64,000 nt of DNA, from the NCBI RefSeq assembly GCF_026344005.1, contig NZ_JAPKNH010000005.1:186001-250000 (forward strand), written 5' to 3'. Positions 55,948 through 64,000 of this stretch are shown one piece after another. The position numbers and the translations under genes are program-made. Position 1 is the stretch's first letter; each line of letters begins with the position of its first letter. The notes under the pieces were generated by a model, which was not told the origin of the DNA, ran no database searches, and saw only the letters and a program-made list of their open reading frames with translations. Origin of the DNA: Kaistia terrae. GTDB lineage: Bacteria; Pseudomonadota; Alphaproteobacteria; Rhizobiales; Kaistiaceae.

Positions 55948-56131
55948 GGGCCTTGCTATAGCGGCAGGCTCCCGATGCGGCAATCGGGATTTCCGATGCC
56001 AAACTTCGGTTATTACGATTTGACCGAACTGTCCCCACATGGGATCCATTCGCATATGCAGCAGCGAATCCATTTGTTTGGTTGCATTGCGGAATTTCAC
56101 AACACGATCCCCATCGTGACAGGAGAGTACA

Positions 56132-56683
56132 ATGCTCGGTATTGGCGACAAGCTGCCCGAATTTTCCGTAACCGGCGTGAAGCCTGGCTTCAACAGCCAT
56201 GAAGAAAACGGCGAGAGCGCTTTCGAGACGCTGACCGAGAAGAGCTTTCCCGGCAAGTGGAAGGTCATTTTCTTCTACCCGAAGGATTTCACCTTCGTTT
56301 GCCCGACCGAGATCGCCGAATTTGCCCGTCTGTCGGGTGATTTCGAAGACCGCGACGCCGTCGTGCTTGGCGGTTCGACCGACAACGAGTTCGTGAAGCT
56401 GGCCTGGCGCCGGGATCACAAGGATCTCGACAAGCTGCCGATCTGGAACTTTGCCGACACCAATGGTTCGCTGGTTGATGGCCTCGGCGTGCGTTCGCCC
56501 GATGGCGTTGCCTATCGCGTCACCTACATCGTCGATCCCGATGGCGTGATCCAGCATTCCTACGCGACCAACCTGAACGTCGGCCGCAATCCGAAGGACA
56601 CGCTGCGCGTTCTCGACGCGCTGCAGACCGACGAGCTTTGCGCCTGCAACCGCGACGTCGGCGGCGCCACGCTGGCAGCCTGA
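56132..56683 (+). CDS. ahpC: Alkyl hydroperoxide reductase AhpC, peroxiredoxin
   Basis: 183-aa 2-Cys peroxiredoxin that reduces H2O2 and organic peroxides. The peroxidatic cysteine is C57 in FTFVCPTE. The C-terminal part has C170 and C172 in DELCACN, the three-cysteine arrangement of AhpC proteins that use AhpD. ATG 56132 has AGGAGAG upstream. It is divergent from the OxyR-like gene and 131 bp before ahpD; a GC stem (CGCTCCGGG with CCCGGAGCG, about 56698-56735) lies in that gap. Confidence 0.95.
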   Translation: MLGIGDKLPEFSVTGVKPGFNSHEENGESAFETLTEKSFPGKWKVIFFYPKDFTFVCPTEIAEFARLSGDFEDRDAVVLGGSTDNEFVKLAWRRDHKDLDKLPIWNFADTNGSLVDGLGVRSPDGVAYRVTYIVDPDGVIQHSYATNLNVGRNPKDTLRVLDALQTDELCACNRDVGGATLAA

Positions 56684-56814
56684 GCCTAGCTCCCTGACGC
56701 TCCGGGTTCGCCTTCGCGCGGCCCCGGAGCGCTCGCGGCCGTGATCCGGTTTCCGTTCCTTACGGCGCTTCGCCGGCCGCCGGCCTTCGAGGCGCTCTGC
56801 CCTGAAGGTTTTTC

Positions 56815-57342
56815 ATGTCGATCGATCAGCTGAAGTCCAGCATCCCGGATTTCGCCAAGGATGTCCGTCTCAACCTGTCGACGCTCGCTTCCGACGAGAC
56901 GCTGACGCCGCAGCAGAAATACGGCCTGATGGTCGCCTGCGGCATCGCCAGCCGCAATCCGGTCGTGAAGGCGGCGCTGGAGGCCGAGGCCGCCCCGCAT
57001 CTGGAGCCGGCCGTGCTGGCGGCTGCCAAGTCGGCCGCTTCGATCATGGCGATGAACAACGTCTATTACCGTTTCAGCCACCTCGTCTCGAACCCCGAAT
57101 ACCGCACCATGCCGGCCAAGCTGCGCATGAACGTCATCGGCAATCCGGGCGTCGACAAGGTCGATTTCGAGCTCTGGTCGCTGGCCGTCTCGGCCATCAA
57201 TGGCTGCGGCATGTGCATGGACAGCCACGAGGCCGTGCTGAAGAAGGCGAACGTGCCGTCCGACATCATCCAGGCCTCGGTCCGCTTCGCCGCGATTATC
57301 CAGTCGGTGGCTGTTTCGCTCGAGGCCGCTGAAGCGGCCTGA
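56815..57342 (+). CDS. ahpD: AhpD alkylhydroperoxidase-like reductant of AhpC
   Basis: 175-aa AhpD-like protein. The redox centre is C131 and C134 in [11 protein letters not shown] with H138, and E119 lies in DFEL, matching the proton relay of AhpD. It probably recycles AhpC with lipoamide-type donors. ATG 56815 follows the hairpin gap after ahpC. Length is normal for the family. Confidence 0.94.
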   Translation: MSIDQLKSSIPDFAKDVRLNLSTLASDETLTPQQKYGLMVACGIASRNPVVKAALEAEAAPHLEPAVLAAAKSAASIMAMNNVYYRFSHLVSNPEYRTMPAKLRMNVIGNPGVDKVDFELWSLAVSAINGCGMCMDSHEAVLKKANVPSDIIQASVRFAAIIQSVAVSLEAAEAA

Positions 57343-57492
57343 TCGCACCCGACGAACGCCTGTCGCGAGGGCAGGGGCCATGGCGCAGTCGCGCAGGGCC
57401 CGCCCTGTCCTCGCGCGGCGAACCGGACGCTTGACGCGGGCCGTCAGATCGCGGCAAGGCTTCGGTCACCCCCGCGTTTGGAAGAGGCAATC

Positions 57493-58407
57493 TTGGTTCG
57501 GTTTGATGATGAGTTCCTGGCGCGCCTCTCCGGCGCTGCCACGAAAATCGAGGGCATGCTCGATCGCGTCCTCGGTTCCAACCCGATCGAGGGTGAAATT
57601 GCCCGGCCGGTCCGGTTGATCGCTGCCATGCGCTATTCGATGCTGGGCGGCGGCAAGCGGCTGCGTCCTTTCCTGGCGATCGAGACGGCGCGCCTGTTCG
57701 GCCATGAGGACGAGGGCGCGTTGCGTGTCGGCGCCGCGATCGAATGCCTGCATGGCTACAGCCTCGTCCATGACGACCTTCCGGCGATGGACGACGATGA
57801 CCTGCGTCGTGGCCGGCCGACCCTTCACCGGGCCTTTGACGAGGCGACGGCGATCCTGGCTGGCGATGCGCTGCAGACCCTGGCCTTCGACCTGCTGGCC
57901 GATCCCAGAACCGATGCGGACCCGCTGGTCCGCGCAGAACTGGTGCTGGGTCTCGCTCGAGCCTCGGGTCTCGGCGGCATGGCCGGCGGCCAGATGTTCG
58001 ACCTTCAGGCCGAAACCGAAAGCCTCGACGAGACGGCGATCCGCCGCCTGCAGGCGATGAAGACCGGGGCGCTGATCCGCTTCTCCTGCGAGGCGGGCGC
58101 CATTCTGGGTCGCGCCTCGACGGAGGACCGTGCCCGTATCCGTCGCTTTGGCGAGATCATCGGCCTGGCCTTCCAGCTCGCCGACGACATTCTTGACGAG
58201 ACCGCGACGCCGGAAGCGCTCGGCAAGGCGACCGGCAAGGATTCGTCGCGCGGCAAGGGGACGCTGGTGGGGCTCTATGGCGTGGCGCGGGTTCGCGCGA
58301 TGCTGGACGCGCAGGTAGTGGAGGCCGAAGCGCTATTGGCGCCGTTCGGCGAACGCGCTGCGACATTGATCGAGTCTGCCCGCTTCGTTGCCGATCGCGA
58401 GATGTGA
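57493..58407 (+). CDS. ispA: Polyprenyl (farnesyl/geranylgeranyl) diphosphate synthase
   Basis: 304-aa trans-prenyltransferase. First aspartate-rich motif DDLPAMDDDDLRRG and second LADDILDE are intact, with GGKRLRP and GQMFDL. Short chain product (C15) is the usual role of this group. No ATG is available near the start; TTG 57493 with GAAGAGG upstream is chosen over TTG 57478. In this window it is near ispG (59349-60650), both isoprenoid enzymes but on opposite strands. Confidence 0.9.
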   Translation: MVRFDDEFLARLSGAATKIEGMLDRVLGSNPIEGEIARPVRLIAAMRYSMLGGGKRLRPFLAIETARLFGHEDEGALRVGAAIECLHGYSLVHDDLPAMDDDDLRRGRPTLHRAFDEATAILAGDALQTLAFDLLADPRTDADPLVRAELVLGLARASGLGGMAGGQMFDLQAETESLDETAIRRLQAMKTGALIRFSCEAGAILGRASTEDRARIRRFGEIIGLAFQLADDILDETATPEALGKATGKDSSRGKGTLVGLYGVARVRAMLDAQVVEAEALLAPFGERAATLIESARFVADREM

Positions 58408-58455
58408 CAGTTGCCTTGCAGGCCGGGAGCCGTTCGTTCCCGGCCTGACTGGCCC

Positions 58456-59238
58456 TTAGTTGTTCCGGGCTAGTCGCATCAGCGGCTTGTCGCGGCCGTC
58501 GAGCAGGATCAGCTTGCTGCCTTCGATGCGGAAGCCCTTGGTGGCGCCAAGGGCGTCGAGGAACTTGCGCTCCTGGTCCATCTGAGCCGGCACGCAGGCC
58601 ATCTGGGTCGAGCCGAGCGGGCCGATACTGACTTTGCCATCCTTGACCGTCGCCGTGCCGAAATAGCGATTGCAGCCGCCCGAGCCGGAAATCTTGCCAT
58701 CGGCGCCGATGGTGAGCGTCGACTGCACGATGTCGAGGACGCCGCGTCCGCCGATATCTTCCGCCAGCCATTCGGTGCCTTGCAGAGCCGAGGCCGGCGG
58801 TGCGGGCGCCTTGTCCTTGGCCGGCGGCGTGGCGGCGGCCTGTCCTACGCTCCGCACCAGAATCGTCACTGGTCCCTTGGTCTTCAACGGCTCGATGGGA
58901 ATAGCATCCGTGTTGATGAACTGGAGCTGGCTGCCGCGTTCGATCCGTGCCTGCAACTGATAGGTGCGGCCGGGCCTGATCCGGCTCGGCGAATAATGCA
59001 GCCGGAAAGCGATCGGCACCTCGCGACCGCGCGGGCGAATGCGCTGCTTGGCGATGACGATCGCCGGCGCATCGGCGCGCGAGACATCCACGAGGCTGAC
59101 CGTGACGACCGCCCTGGGATCGAGCGCGATGCGCTCGCGGTAGGTGACGGTGCCGTCGAGCGGCCGCGCAAGCGCCAGACTCGGCGCCAGCAGAATGGCG
59201 AGGGCAAACAACAGGCGCAGAGGCAGAATGTTGATCAC
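58456..59238 (-). CDS. Secreted YbaY-META domain protein
   Basis: 260 aa. A Sec signal peptide (LRLLFALAILLAPSLALA-R) without lipobox cysteine. Residues about 28-130 match the YbaY-type domain (GTVTYRERIALDPRAVVTVSL, pattern I.RGRE.PIAFRL). A Pro/Ala linker follows, then a META (HslJ-like) domain with SGSGGCNRYFG and MACVPAQMDQE. Two META cysteines may form a disulfide. Probably periplasmic, envelope stress related; function not proven. Confidence 0.85.
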   Translation of the reverse strand: MINILPLRLLFALAILLAPSLALARPLDGTVTYRERIALDPRAVVTVSLVDVSRADAPAIVIAKQRIRPRGREVPIAFRLHYSPSRIRPGRTYQLQARIERGSQLQFINTDAIPIEPLKTKGPVTILVRSVGQAAATPPAKDKAPAPPASALQGTEWLAEDIGGRGVLDIVQSTLTIGADGKISGSGGCNRYFGTATVKDGKVSIGPLGSTQMACVPAQMDQERKFLDALGATKGFRIEGSKLILLDGRDKPLMRLARNN

Positions 59239-59348
59239 GATGGATCCTCGTCCATGGTCACAGGAGCAGTAGCTTTAGTCTTGGCGGACGGTGCCGTAAA
59301 CGGCAAGCAGCAGGGGGTGTCGCAGGGGCGCTGCGATAAACCGCGCTT

Positions 59349-60650
59349 TTACTCCGCCGCTTCCGGCGACACTGCCTTCGCGCCTGCGCCAAACCGCTTC
59401 TCGATATACTCGTCGACGAGCTTGCGGAAATCATCCGCGATCGCCGGGCCGCGCAGGGTGATCGCCTTCTTGCCGTCGATGAAGACGGGCGCGGCCGGGG
59501 TCTCGCCCGTGCCGGGCAGCGAGATGCCGATGTCGGCATGCTTCGATTCACCCGGGCCGTTGACGATGCAGCCCATCACCGCGACCTTCAGCGCCTCGAC
59601 GCCCGGATAGCGCTCGCGCCAGACCGGCATCGAGGTCCGGATGTCTTCCTGGATGCGGCTGGCCAGTTCCTGGAACACGGTTGATGTCGTGCGGCCGCAG
59701 CCGGGGCAGGCGGCGACGATCGGCAGGAAGGCGCGAAACCCCATCGTCTGCAGCAGTTCCTGCGCCACCTGCACTTCGCGCGTGCGGTCGCCATTTGGCT
59801 CCGGCGTCAGCGAAACGCGGATGGTGTCGCCAATGCCTTCCTGCAGCAGGATGCCCATGGCGGCCGAAGAGGCGACGATGCCCTTGGTGCCCATGCCGGC
59901 TTCGGTGAGGCCGAGATGCAGGCAATGGTCGGAGCGGCGGGCGAGATCGCGATAGACAGCGATCAGGTCCTGCACGTTCGACACCTTGGCGGAGAGGATG
60001 ATTTTTTCACGCGGCAGGCCGATCGATTCCGCCAGATTGGCGGAAAGGATAGCCGACTGGCAGATCGCCTCGCGCATGACGGCGGCGGCCGATATCGGCG
60101 TGGCGCTGCTGGCGTTTTCGTCCATCAGGCGAGTGAGCAGGTCCTGATCGAGCGAACCCCAGTTGACGCCGATGCGCACCGGCTTGTCGTATTTTATCGC
60201 GAGTTCGATCAGCGTCGCGAACTGGCGGTCGCGCTTTTCGCCAAAACCGACATTGCCGGGATTGATGCGGTATTTATCGAGCGCCTCGGCGCAGGCCGGG
60301 TGATCGGTGAGAAGCTTGTGGCCGATATAGTGGAAGTCGCCGATCAGCGGCACGTCGATGCGGCGCTTGAGCAGCTTTTCCTTGATGAACGGCACGGCAG
60401 CCGCCGCCTCGTCGCGGTCGACGGTGATGCGCACCAGCTCCGAGCCGGCGCGGGCCAGAGCCGCGATCTGCGCGACCGTGCCGTCGATATCGGCGGTGTC
60501 GGTGTTGGTCATCGACTGGACGACGACGGGTGCGTTGCCGCCGACAAGAACTTTGCCGACGCGAACGGAGGTCGCTCGGCGGCGCGCCAGCGGGCCGGCG
60601 GTGAGTTCGGACGTCGAGGGGGCAGCAATGTTCATGTCAGGCTCGGTCAT
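59349..60650 (-). CDS. ispG: 4-hydroxy-3-methylbut-2-enyl diphosphate synthase
   Basis: 433-aa iron-sulfur enzyme of the MEP isoprenoid pathway (GcpE). N-terminal barrel has [14 protein letters not shown]. The [4Fe-4S] ligands are the CPGCGRT pair and the cysteine of [13 protein letters not shown] 60650 (MTEPDMN) is taken, with ATG 60635 as an alternative. Flanked by dispersed repeats at its start. Confidence 0.96.
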   Translation of the reverse strand: MTEPDMNIAAPSTSELTAGPLARRRATSVRVGKVLVGGNAPVVVQSMTNTDTADIDGTVAQIAALARAGSELVRITVDRDEAAAAVPFIKEKLLKRRIDVPLIGDFHYIGHKLLTDHPACAEALDKYRINPGNVGFGEKRDRQFATLIELAIKYDKPVRIGVNWGSLDQDLLTRLMDENASSATPISAAAVMREAICQSAILSANLAESIGLPREKIILSAKVSNVQDLIAVYRDLARRSDHCLHLGLTEAGMGTKGIVASSAAMGILLQEGIGDTIRVSLTPEPNGDRTREVQVAQELLQTMGFRAFLPIVAACPGCGRTTSTVFQELASRIQEDIRTSMPVWRERYPGVEALKVAVMGCIVNGPGESKHADIGISLPGTGETPAAPVFIDGKKAITLRGPAIADDFRKLVDEYIEKRFGAGAKAVSPEAAE

Positions 60651-60654
60651 GACT

Positions 60655-60778
60655 GGCACCGCTCCCGGAGGGAGAGGTCGGCCCGACAGGGCCGGGTGAG
60701 GGTTTACGGCGTTTCCGGAGAGGGCGTAAACCCTCACCCGCCGACTTCGTCGTCGACCTCTCCCGGAGGGGGAGGCGA
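60655..60778. repeat. dispersed palindromic repeats, family 2
   Basis: GGAGGGAGAGGTCGGCCCG and GGGTGAGGGTTTACGGC followed by the inverted CGTAAACCCTCACCCGCC and CGACCTCTCCCGGAGGG. Same family as 54158-54291. Lies just upstream of ispG and after zur. Confidence 0.8.
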
Positions 60779-60820
60779 ATGGGCGCGATATCGCAAGACA
60801 TCAGCGCGAGTCTCATCTCT

Positions 60821-61363
60821 CTACGTCGCCTCTCGGCAACGGGCGCAGAGCCCGCGGATTTCGATGATCGGCGCCCTCGGCTTGAAACCGGCCGCCAAAG
60901 TCACGGCGGCGAGCGCCTCGGTCAGGGCGGCAGAAGAGGCTTCGCCGGCGGCGCCGCAATTCTCGCACAGCAGGAAGACGGTGGCCGCGCCATGGCCGGG
61001 CTTGTCATGGCCCTCGGGGCCGCGCGAGCAGGCGATATAGGCGTTGCGGCTTTCGATCCGGTGGGCGAAGCCGTGCTCGACCAGGAATTCGAGCGCGCGA
61101 TAGACGGAGACGGGCGCCGGGCGCGGGCCGTCGGCCGCGAGGCGGTCGATCACCTCATAGGCGCTGGCGGGAACATGGCTTTCCGCGAGGGCGGCCAATA
61201 CCTTGCGGCGCTGCTCGGTGAAACGCAGTCCTTCGGCCGCGGAAATCGCCTCGGCATGGGCGATCGCATCGCGGGCGCAATGGTCGTGGTCATGATCGCG
61301 ATGTTCAAGCACGATCTGGTCCGCTCCGCTGGCCGTGACGTGCTTCGCTCCGCTCATGGTCAT
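60821..61363 (-). CDS. zur: Fur-family zinc-responsive regulator (Zur)
   Basis: 180-aa Fur-type repressor. A His-rich N-terminal tail (EHRDHDHDHC) may bind zinc. The winged helix covers LRFTEQRRKVLAALAE to VSVYRALEFL. Structural zinc cysteine pairs are CENCG and CARCR near the C-terminus. This pattern is more like Zur than Fur or PerR. ATG 61363 is taken; the second Met two codons later is possible. Divergent from the 3-hydroxybutyrate dehydrogenase gene; no znuABC genes are in the window. Confidence 0.87.
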   Translation of the reverse strand: MTMSGAKHVTASGADQIVLEHRDHDHDHCARDAIAHAEAISAAEGLRFTEQRRKVLAALAESHVPASAYEVIDRLAADGPRPAPVSVYRALEFLVEHGFAHRIESRNAYIACSRGPEGHDKPGHGAATVFLLCENCGAAGEASSAALTEALAAVTLAAGFKPRAPIIEIRGLCARCREAT

Positions 61364-61530
61364 CCAATCCTCATGCGCGCGGGCAAGGATCCGCTGCGCC
61401 GCTTTCTATCACGGATCGCCCGCAAGGCCGAGCGGCGCGACATTGACGCCGCCTTCCCTTGCTGCTGCGCCGCAATATATGGTCGTCTCGGTCGGTTCTC
61501 ACCCCTTATCATTCATTCCGGAGCGAATTC

Positions 61531-62328
61531 ATGTCGAAGCATGGTCATCTCAGGGACAAAATCGCGCTTGTGACCGGCTCGACATCGGGCATCGGCCTCG
61601 GCATGGCGCGGGCTCTGGCCGGTGCCGGCGCGCATGTCGTTCTGAATGGATTTGGCGATCCGGTGGCGACCGAGAAATTGCGCGCCGACCTCGCGGCCGA
61701 ATTTGGCGTCGAGGTCCGCTATTCCGGCGCTGACATGACCAGGGAAGACGAGATCGCCACGATGATCGGCGATGCGGAAAAGGAATTCGGCGCCATCGAC
61801 GTGCTGGTCAACAATGCCGGCGTGCAGCATGTCGCCCCGATCGACGAGTTCCCCGTCGACAAGTGGAACCTGATCATCGCGTTGAATTTGACAGCTGCGT
61901 TCCATGCCATCCGGCTGGCTCTCCCGGCGATGAAGAAGAAAGGCTGGGGCCGGATTATCTCGACGGCCTCGGCGCATGCTCTGGTCGCCTCGCCCTACAA
62001 GGTCGCCTATGTCGCGGCGAAGCATGGCATTGCCGGTGTCACCAAGACCGTCGCGCTCGAAGTCGCCGACAAGGGTATCACCGTCAACGCCATCTGCCCC
62101 GGCTATGTCTGGACGCCGCTGGTCGAGAAGCAGATCCCGGCCACTGCCGCGGCGCGCGGCATGACGGAAGAACAGGTGAAGAAGGACGTGATCCTCGCCG
62201 CGCAGCCGACCAAGGAATTCGTCACCGTCGAGGAAGTGGCAGCGCTGGCGCTGTTCCTGACGACGCATGGTGCGCGCAGCATCACCGGCTCGCTGCAATC
62301 GATCGACGGCGGCTGGACCGCGGCATGA
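61531..62328 (+). CDS. bdhA: D-3-hydroxybutyrate dehydrogenase
   Basis: 265-aa classical SDR. NAD loop TGSTSGIGLG, NNAG, and active-site S, Y and K in ASAHALVASPYKVAYVAAKHG. The HGARSITGSLQSIDGGW end and VWTPLVEKQIP are characteristic of BdhA in rhizobia. It would oxidise 3-hydroxybutyrate from polyhydroxybutyrate to acetoacetate. ATG 61531 has CGGAG upstream. Overlaps the patatin gene by ATGA, a meaningful link since patatins can act as depolymerase-like hydrolases. Confidence 0.9.
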   Translation: MSKHGHLRDKIALVTGSTSGIGLGMARALAGAGAHVVLNGFGDPVATEKLRADLAAEFGVEVRYSGADMTREDEIATMIGDAEKEFGAIDVLVNNAGVQHVAPIDEFPVDKWNLIIALNLTAAFHAIRLALPAMKKKGWGRIISTASAHALVASPYKVAYVAAKHGIAGVTKTVALEVADKGITVNAICPGYVWTPLVEKQIPATAAARGMTEEQVKKDVILAAQPTKEFVTVEEVAALALFLTTHGARSITGSLQSIDGGWTAA

Positions 62329-63353
62329 GCGCCACGGCAACCGCGCAGAAGACGATCAATCTCGGCCTGCAGGGCGGTGGTGCGCATGGCGCCTTCACCT
62401 GGGGCGTGCTCGACCGGCTGCTGGAAGATGGTCGCCTCGCTTTCGAGGGCATCTCCGGCACCAGCGCCGGCGCGCTGAATGCCGTGGCGCTGGCCGATGG
62501 CTTTGCACGCGATGGCGCGGCCGGGGCGCGTTCCCGATTGCAGGAATTCTGGATGCGCGTGAGTGCTGCCGGGCGCCCCGGCGCGTCGGCGCGCGATTTC
62601 ATCGGCGCCTGGATGGGCGCGTGGCGGGTTCCCGCCATGCAGCCTTTTCACATGATCGAGGCGATGACGAATTTCGCCTCGCCCTATGGCTTCAACCCGA
62701 CGAACATCAACCCGCTGCGTGAGATCGTCGTCGAGATGGTCGATTTCGAGCGTGTGCGCAGCTGCGCCTCGCCAAAACTGTTCATTTCGGCGACCGCGGT
62801 CAAAACCGGCAAGATCAAGGTTTTCTCGGGCAACGACATAACGGCCGATGCGGTGATGGCGTCGGCGTGCCTGCCCTATCTGTTCCAGACGGTGGAGGTT
62901 GATGGCGAGCCCTATTGGGACGGCGGCTTCATGGGAAACCCGGCCTTGTTCCCGTTCTTTACCGAAACGAAGGCGGCTGACATCCTGCTGGTCCAGATCA
63001 ACCCGATCGAACGCAGCGCCGTGCCGACTTCGGCCAAGGAGATCCTCGAACGAATGAGCGAGATCACCTTCAACGCCTCGCTGCTGCGCGAATTCCGCGC
63101 CATCGATTTCGTCAACCGGATGCTGGGCGAAGGCAGGCTCGACGCCGACCACTATCGCCACAACCGGGTCCACCGCATCGATGGCGGCAAGGCATTGCAG
63201 AGTTTTTCCGCCTCGACCAAGTTCGACACGTCTCGCGCCTTCTTCGAAGAGCTTTTCGCGGGTGGTCGCGAGGCGGCCGACGATTGGCTCCGGGCGCATT
63301 TTTCCGATATTGGCGTCCGCGACACCGTCAATTTGAGGGCGCAGTTCCAATGA
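62325..63353 (+). CDS. Patatin-like phospholipase/hydrolase
   Basis: 342-aa serine hydrolase with the patatin Ser-Asp dyad: S47 in GTSAG and D199 in WDGGF; the oxyanion loop is QGGGAHG. It has no signal peptide. The gene overlaps bdhA by ATGA and the GNAT gene by ATGA, so three genes are one translational unit. In rhizobia a patatin of this type sits beside bdhA, and a part in polyhydroxybutyrate turnover is plausible but unproven. Confidence 0.88.
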   Translation: MSATATAQKTINLGLQGGGAHGAFTWGVLDRLLEDGRLAFEGISGTSAGALNAVALADGFARDGAAGARSRLQEFWMRVSAAGRPGASARDFIGAWMGAWRVPAMQPFHMIEAMTNFASPYGFNPTNINPLREIVVEMVDFERVRSCASPKLFISATAVKTGKIKVFSGNDITADAVMASACLPYLFQTVEVDGEPYWDGGFMGNPALFPFFTETKAADILLVQINPIERSAVPTSAKEILERMSEITFNASLLREFRAIDFVNRMLGEGRLDADHYRHNRVHRIDGGKALQSFSASTKFDTSRAFFEELFAGGREAADDWLRAHFSDIGVRDTVNLRAQFQ

Positions 63354-63838
63354 CCGATGTGCTGATTTCGAACCTTGCCGCGCGTCCCGAATTCATCGGA
63401 ACGGTGGCCGATCGCATGTGGCATGCCTGGTGGCGCGAGGCGGGCGAGCCGCTGGCGACGCTGCTTGGCCATCTGCGCGCGTTCAGGACCGATGTCATCC
63501 CGCTCGGCGTCGTGGCCCATCGGGGCGATGAGTTCGTGGGGTCTGCGATCCTGATTGACAGCGATGTCGAGGAGCGGCCGCAATATACGCCGTGGCTCGC
63601 GGCGCTCTGGGTCGAACCGGCGGAGCGGATGCGCGGCATGGGCGAGGCGCTGTCGCAGCGCATCGTCGACGAGGCGGTGGCGCTCGGCTTCGACCGGATC
63701 CACCTCTGCGCCGTGCCGGAAAAGAGCGACTATTACGCCAGGCGCGGCTGGATCGAGGTCGAGCGGGGCGTGGGTCCGCATCAACTGGTGATCTTTGTCC
63801 GGCACCTCGGCGTCTCGACGGAAACTCCTGACGCGTAA
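63350..63838 (+). CDS. GNAT-family N-acetyltransferase
   Basis: 162-aa acetyltransferase. The acetyl-CoA region reads PWLAALWVEPAERMRGMGEALSQR, a variant of the RxxGxG/A loop (RMRGMG). A C-terminal YYARRGW fits the GNAT end. It overlaps the patatin gene by ATGA. Substrate unknown. Confidence 0.87.
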   Translation: MTDVLISNLAARPEFIGTVADRMWHAWWREAGEPLATLLGHLRAFRTDVIPLGVVAHRGDEFVGSAILIDSDVEERPQYTPWLAALWVEPAERMRGMGEALSQRIVDEAVALGFDRIHLCAVPEKSDYYARRGWIEVERGVGPHQLVIFVRHLGVSTETPDA

Positions 63839-63852
63839 CTCGTTGTTGGATC

Positions 63853-63899
63853 GCGTTTTCTTCACGAAAACCGGTATCCACTTCGCTCGACAACGCTCT
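63853..63899. repeat. dispersed palindromic repeat, family 3
   Basis: Second copy of the 47-base element at 41069-41115. It begins GCGTTTTC and ends ACAACGCTCT; the right end has one change in the inverted arm. Lies just after the bdhA-patatin-GNAT unit. Confidence 0.7.
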
Positions 63900-64000
63900 C
63901 GCCAAGCTCAGCCTTTTGCGATCTGGCGACGCATCGTGTTAGATCGCGGGCGAGGATCCAGACACATCCAGAACAATCCAATCGGGCGGAATACATGGCC

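Noticed and set aside
63995..64000. Start of a further gene at the right edge (ATGGCC)
   Set aside because: A GGCGGA box precedes it, but only two codons are visible, too little to support a feature.

Overview
This 64 kb window is high-GC chromosomal DNA from an alphaproteobacterium, most likely of the order Hyphomicrobiales (Rhizobiales). The basis is gene content: an agp-like alpha-galactoside operon, many sugar ABC transporters, rhizobial-type OxyR/AhpC/AhpD and BdhA, and dispersed palindromic repeats typical of the order. The genus cannot be fixed from the sequence alone. I find 54 protein genes, one cobalamin riboswitch, no tRNA or rRNA, no insertion sequence and no CRISPR array.

Region 1 (1-14773) is a catabolic block. 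It holds a CUT1 sugar importer cut by the left edge and an AraC regulator. Next come a PLP-dependent dehydratase and an AstE/AspA-family deacylase (EutB/EutE-like), divergent from an IclR regulator. A second CUT1 importer with a RhaM-like mutarotase follows, then a Gfo/Idh/MocA oxidoreductase divergent from a poorly characterised glycosidase-like protein. A 34-bp inverted-repeat element occurs in both divergent promoters (6503-6536 and 12999-13032). It suggests one regulator, probably the IclR protein, ties these genes into a single regulon for an unidentified glycoside or acylated amino sugar. This is the best candidate for an undescribed system.

Region 2 (14955-25231) is an alpha-galactoside operon: AraC activator, two GH4 glycosidases, a large family-5 binding protein, two Dpp-type permeases and a fused double ATPase. 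It ends in a clear intrinsic terminator and matches the Sinorhizobium agp/aga arrangement.

Region 3 (25324-29986) is a cobalamin riboswitch followed by nrdA and nrdB. The NrdB lacks the radical tyrosine (Phe156) and has Glu for the first Asp ligand, the signature of subclass Ic (Mn/Fe) ribonucleotide reductase. The arrangement predicts a B12-independent reductase that is shut off when B12 is present.

Region 4 (30189-34801) holds an HxlR/QorB-like redox pair, a stress-type membrane protein, a diguanylate cyclase and a DUF3830 protein. Region 5 (34829-48692) holds two CUT2 sugar systems, one with a ROK regulator and an SDR, the other with a GH1 beta-glucosidase. They are separated by an MhqD/MhqO-like quinone-detoxification pair. 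A degenerate TTTTCC/CACAG array lies upstream of the ROK gene.

Region 6 (48710-64000) is mostly housekeeping: guanine deaminase, an MsbA-like exporter, a FAH-family protein, MtgA, OxyR-AhpC-AhpD, polyprenyl synthase, a META-domain protein, IspG, Zur, 3-hydroxybutyrate dehydrogenase, a patatin and a GNAT protein. Four-base ATGA overlaps are common in the operons. All five complete binding-protein genes are followed by a strong hairpin before the next transporter gene.
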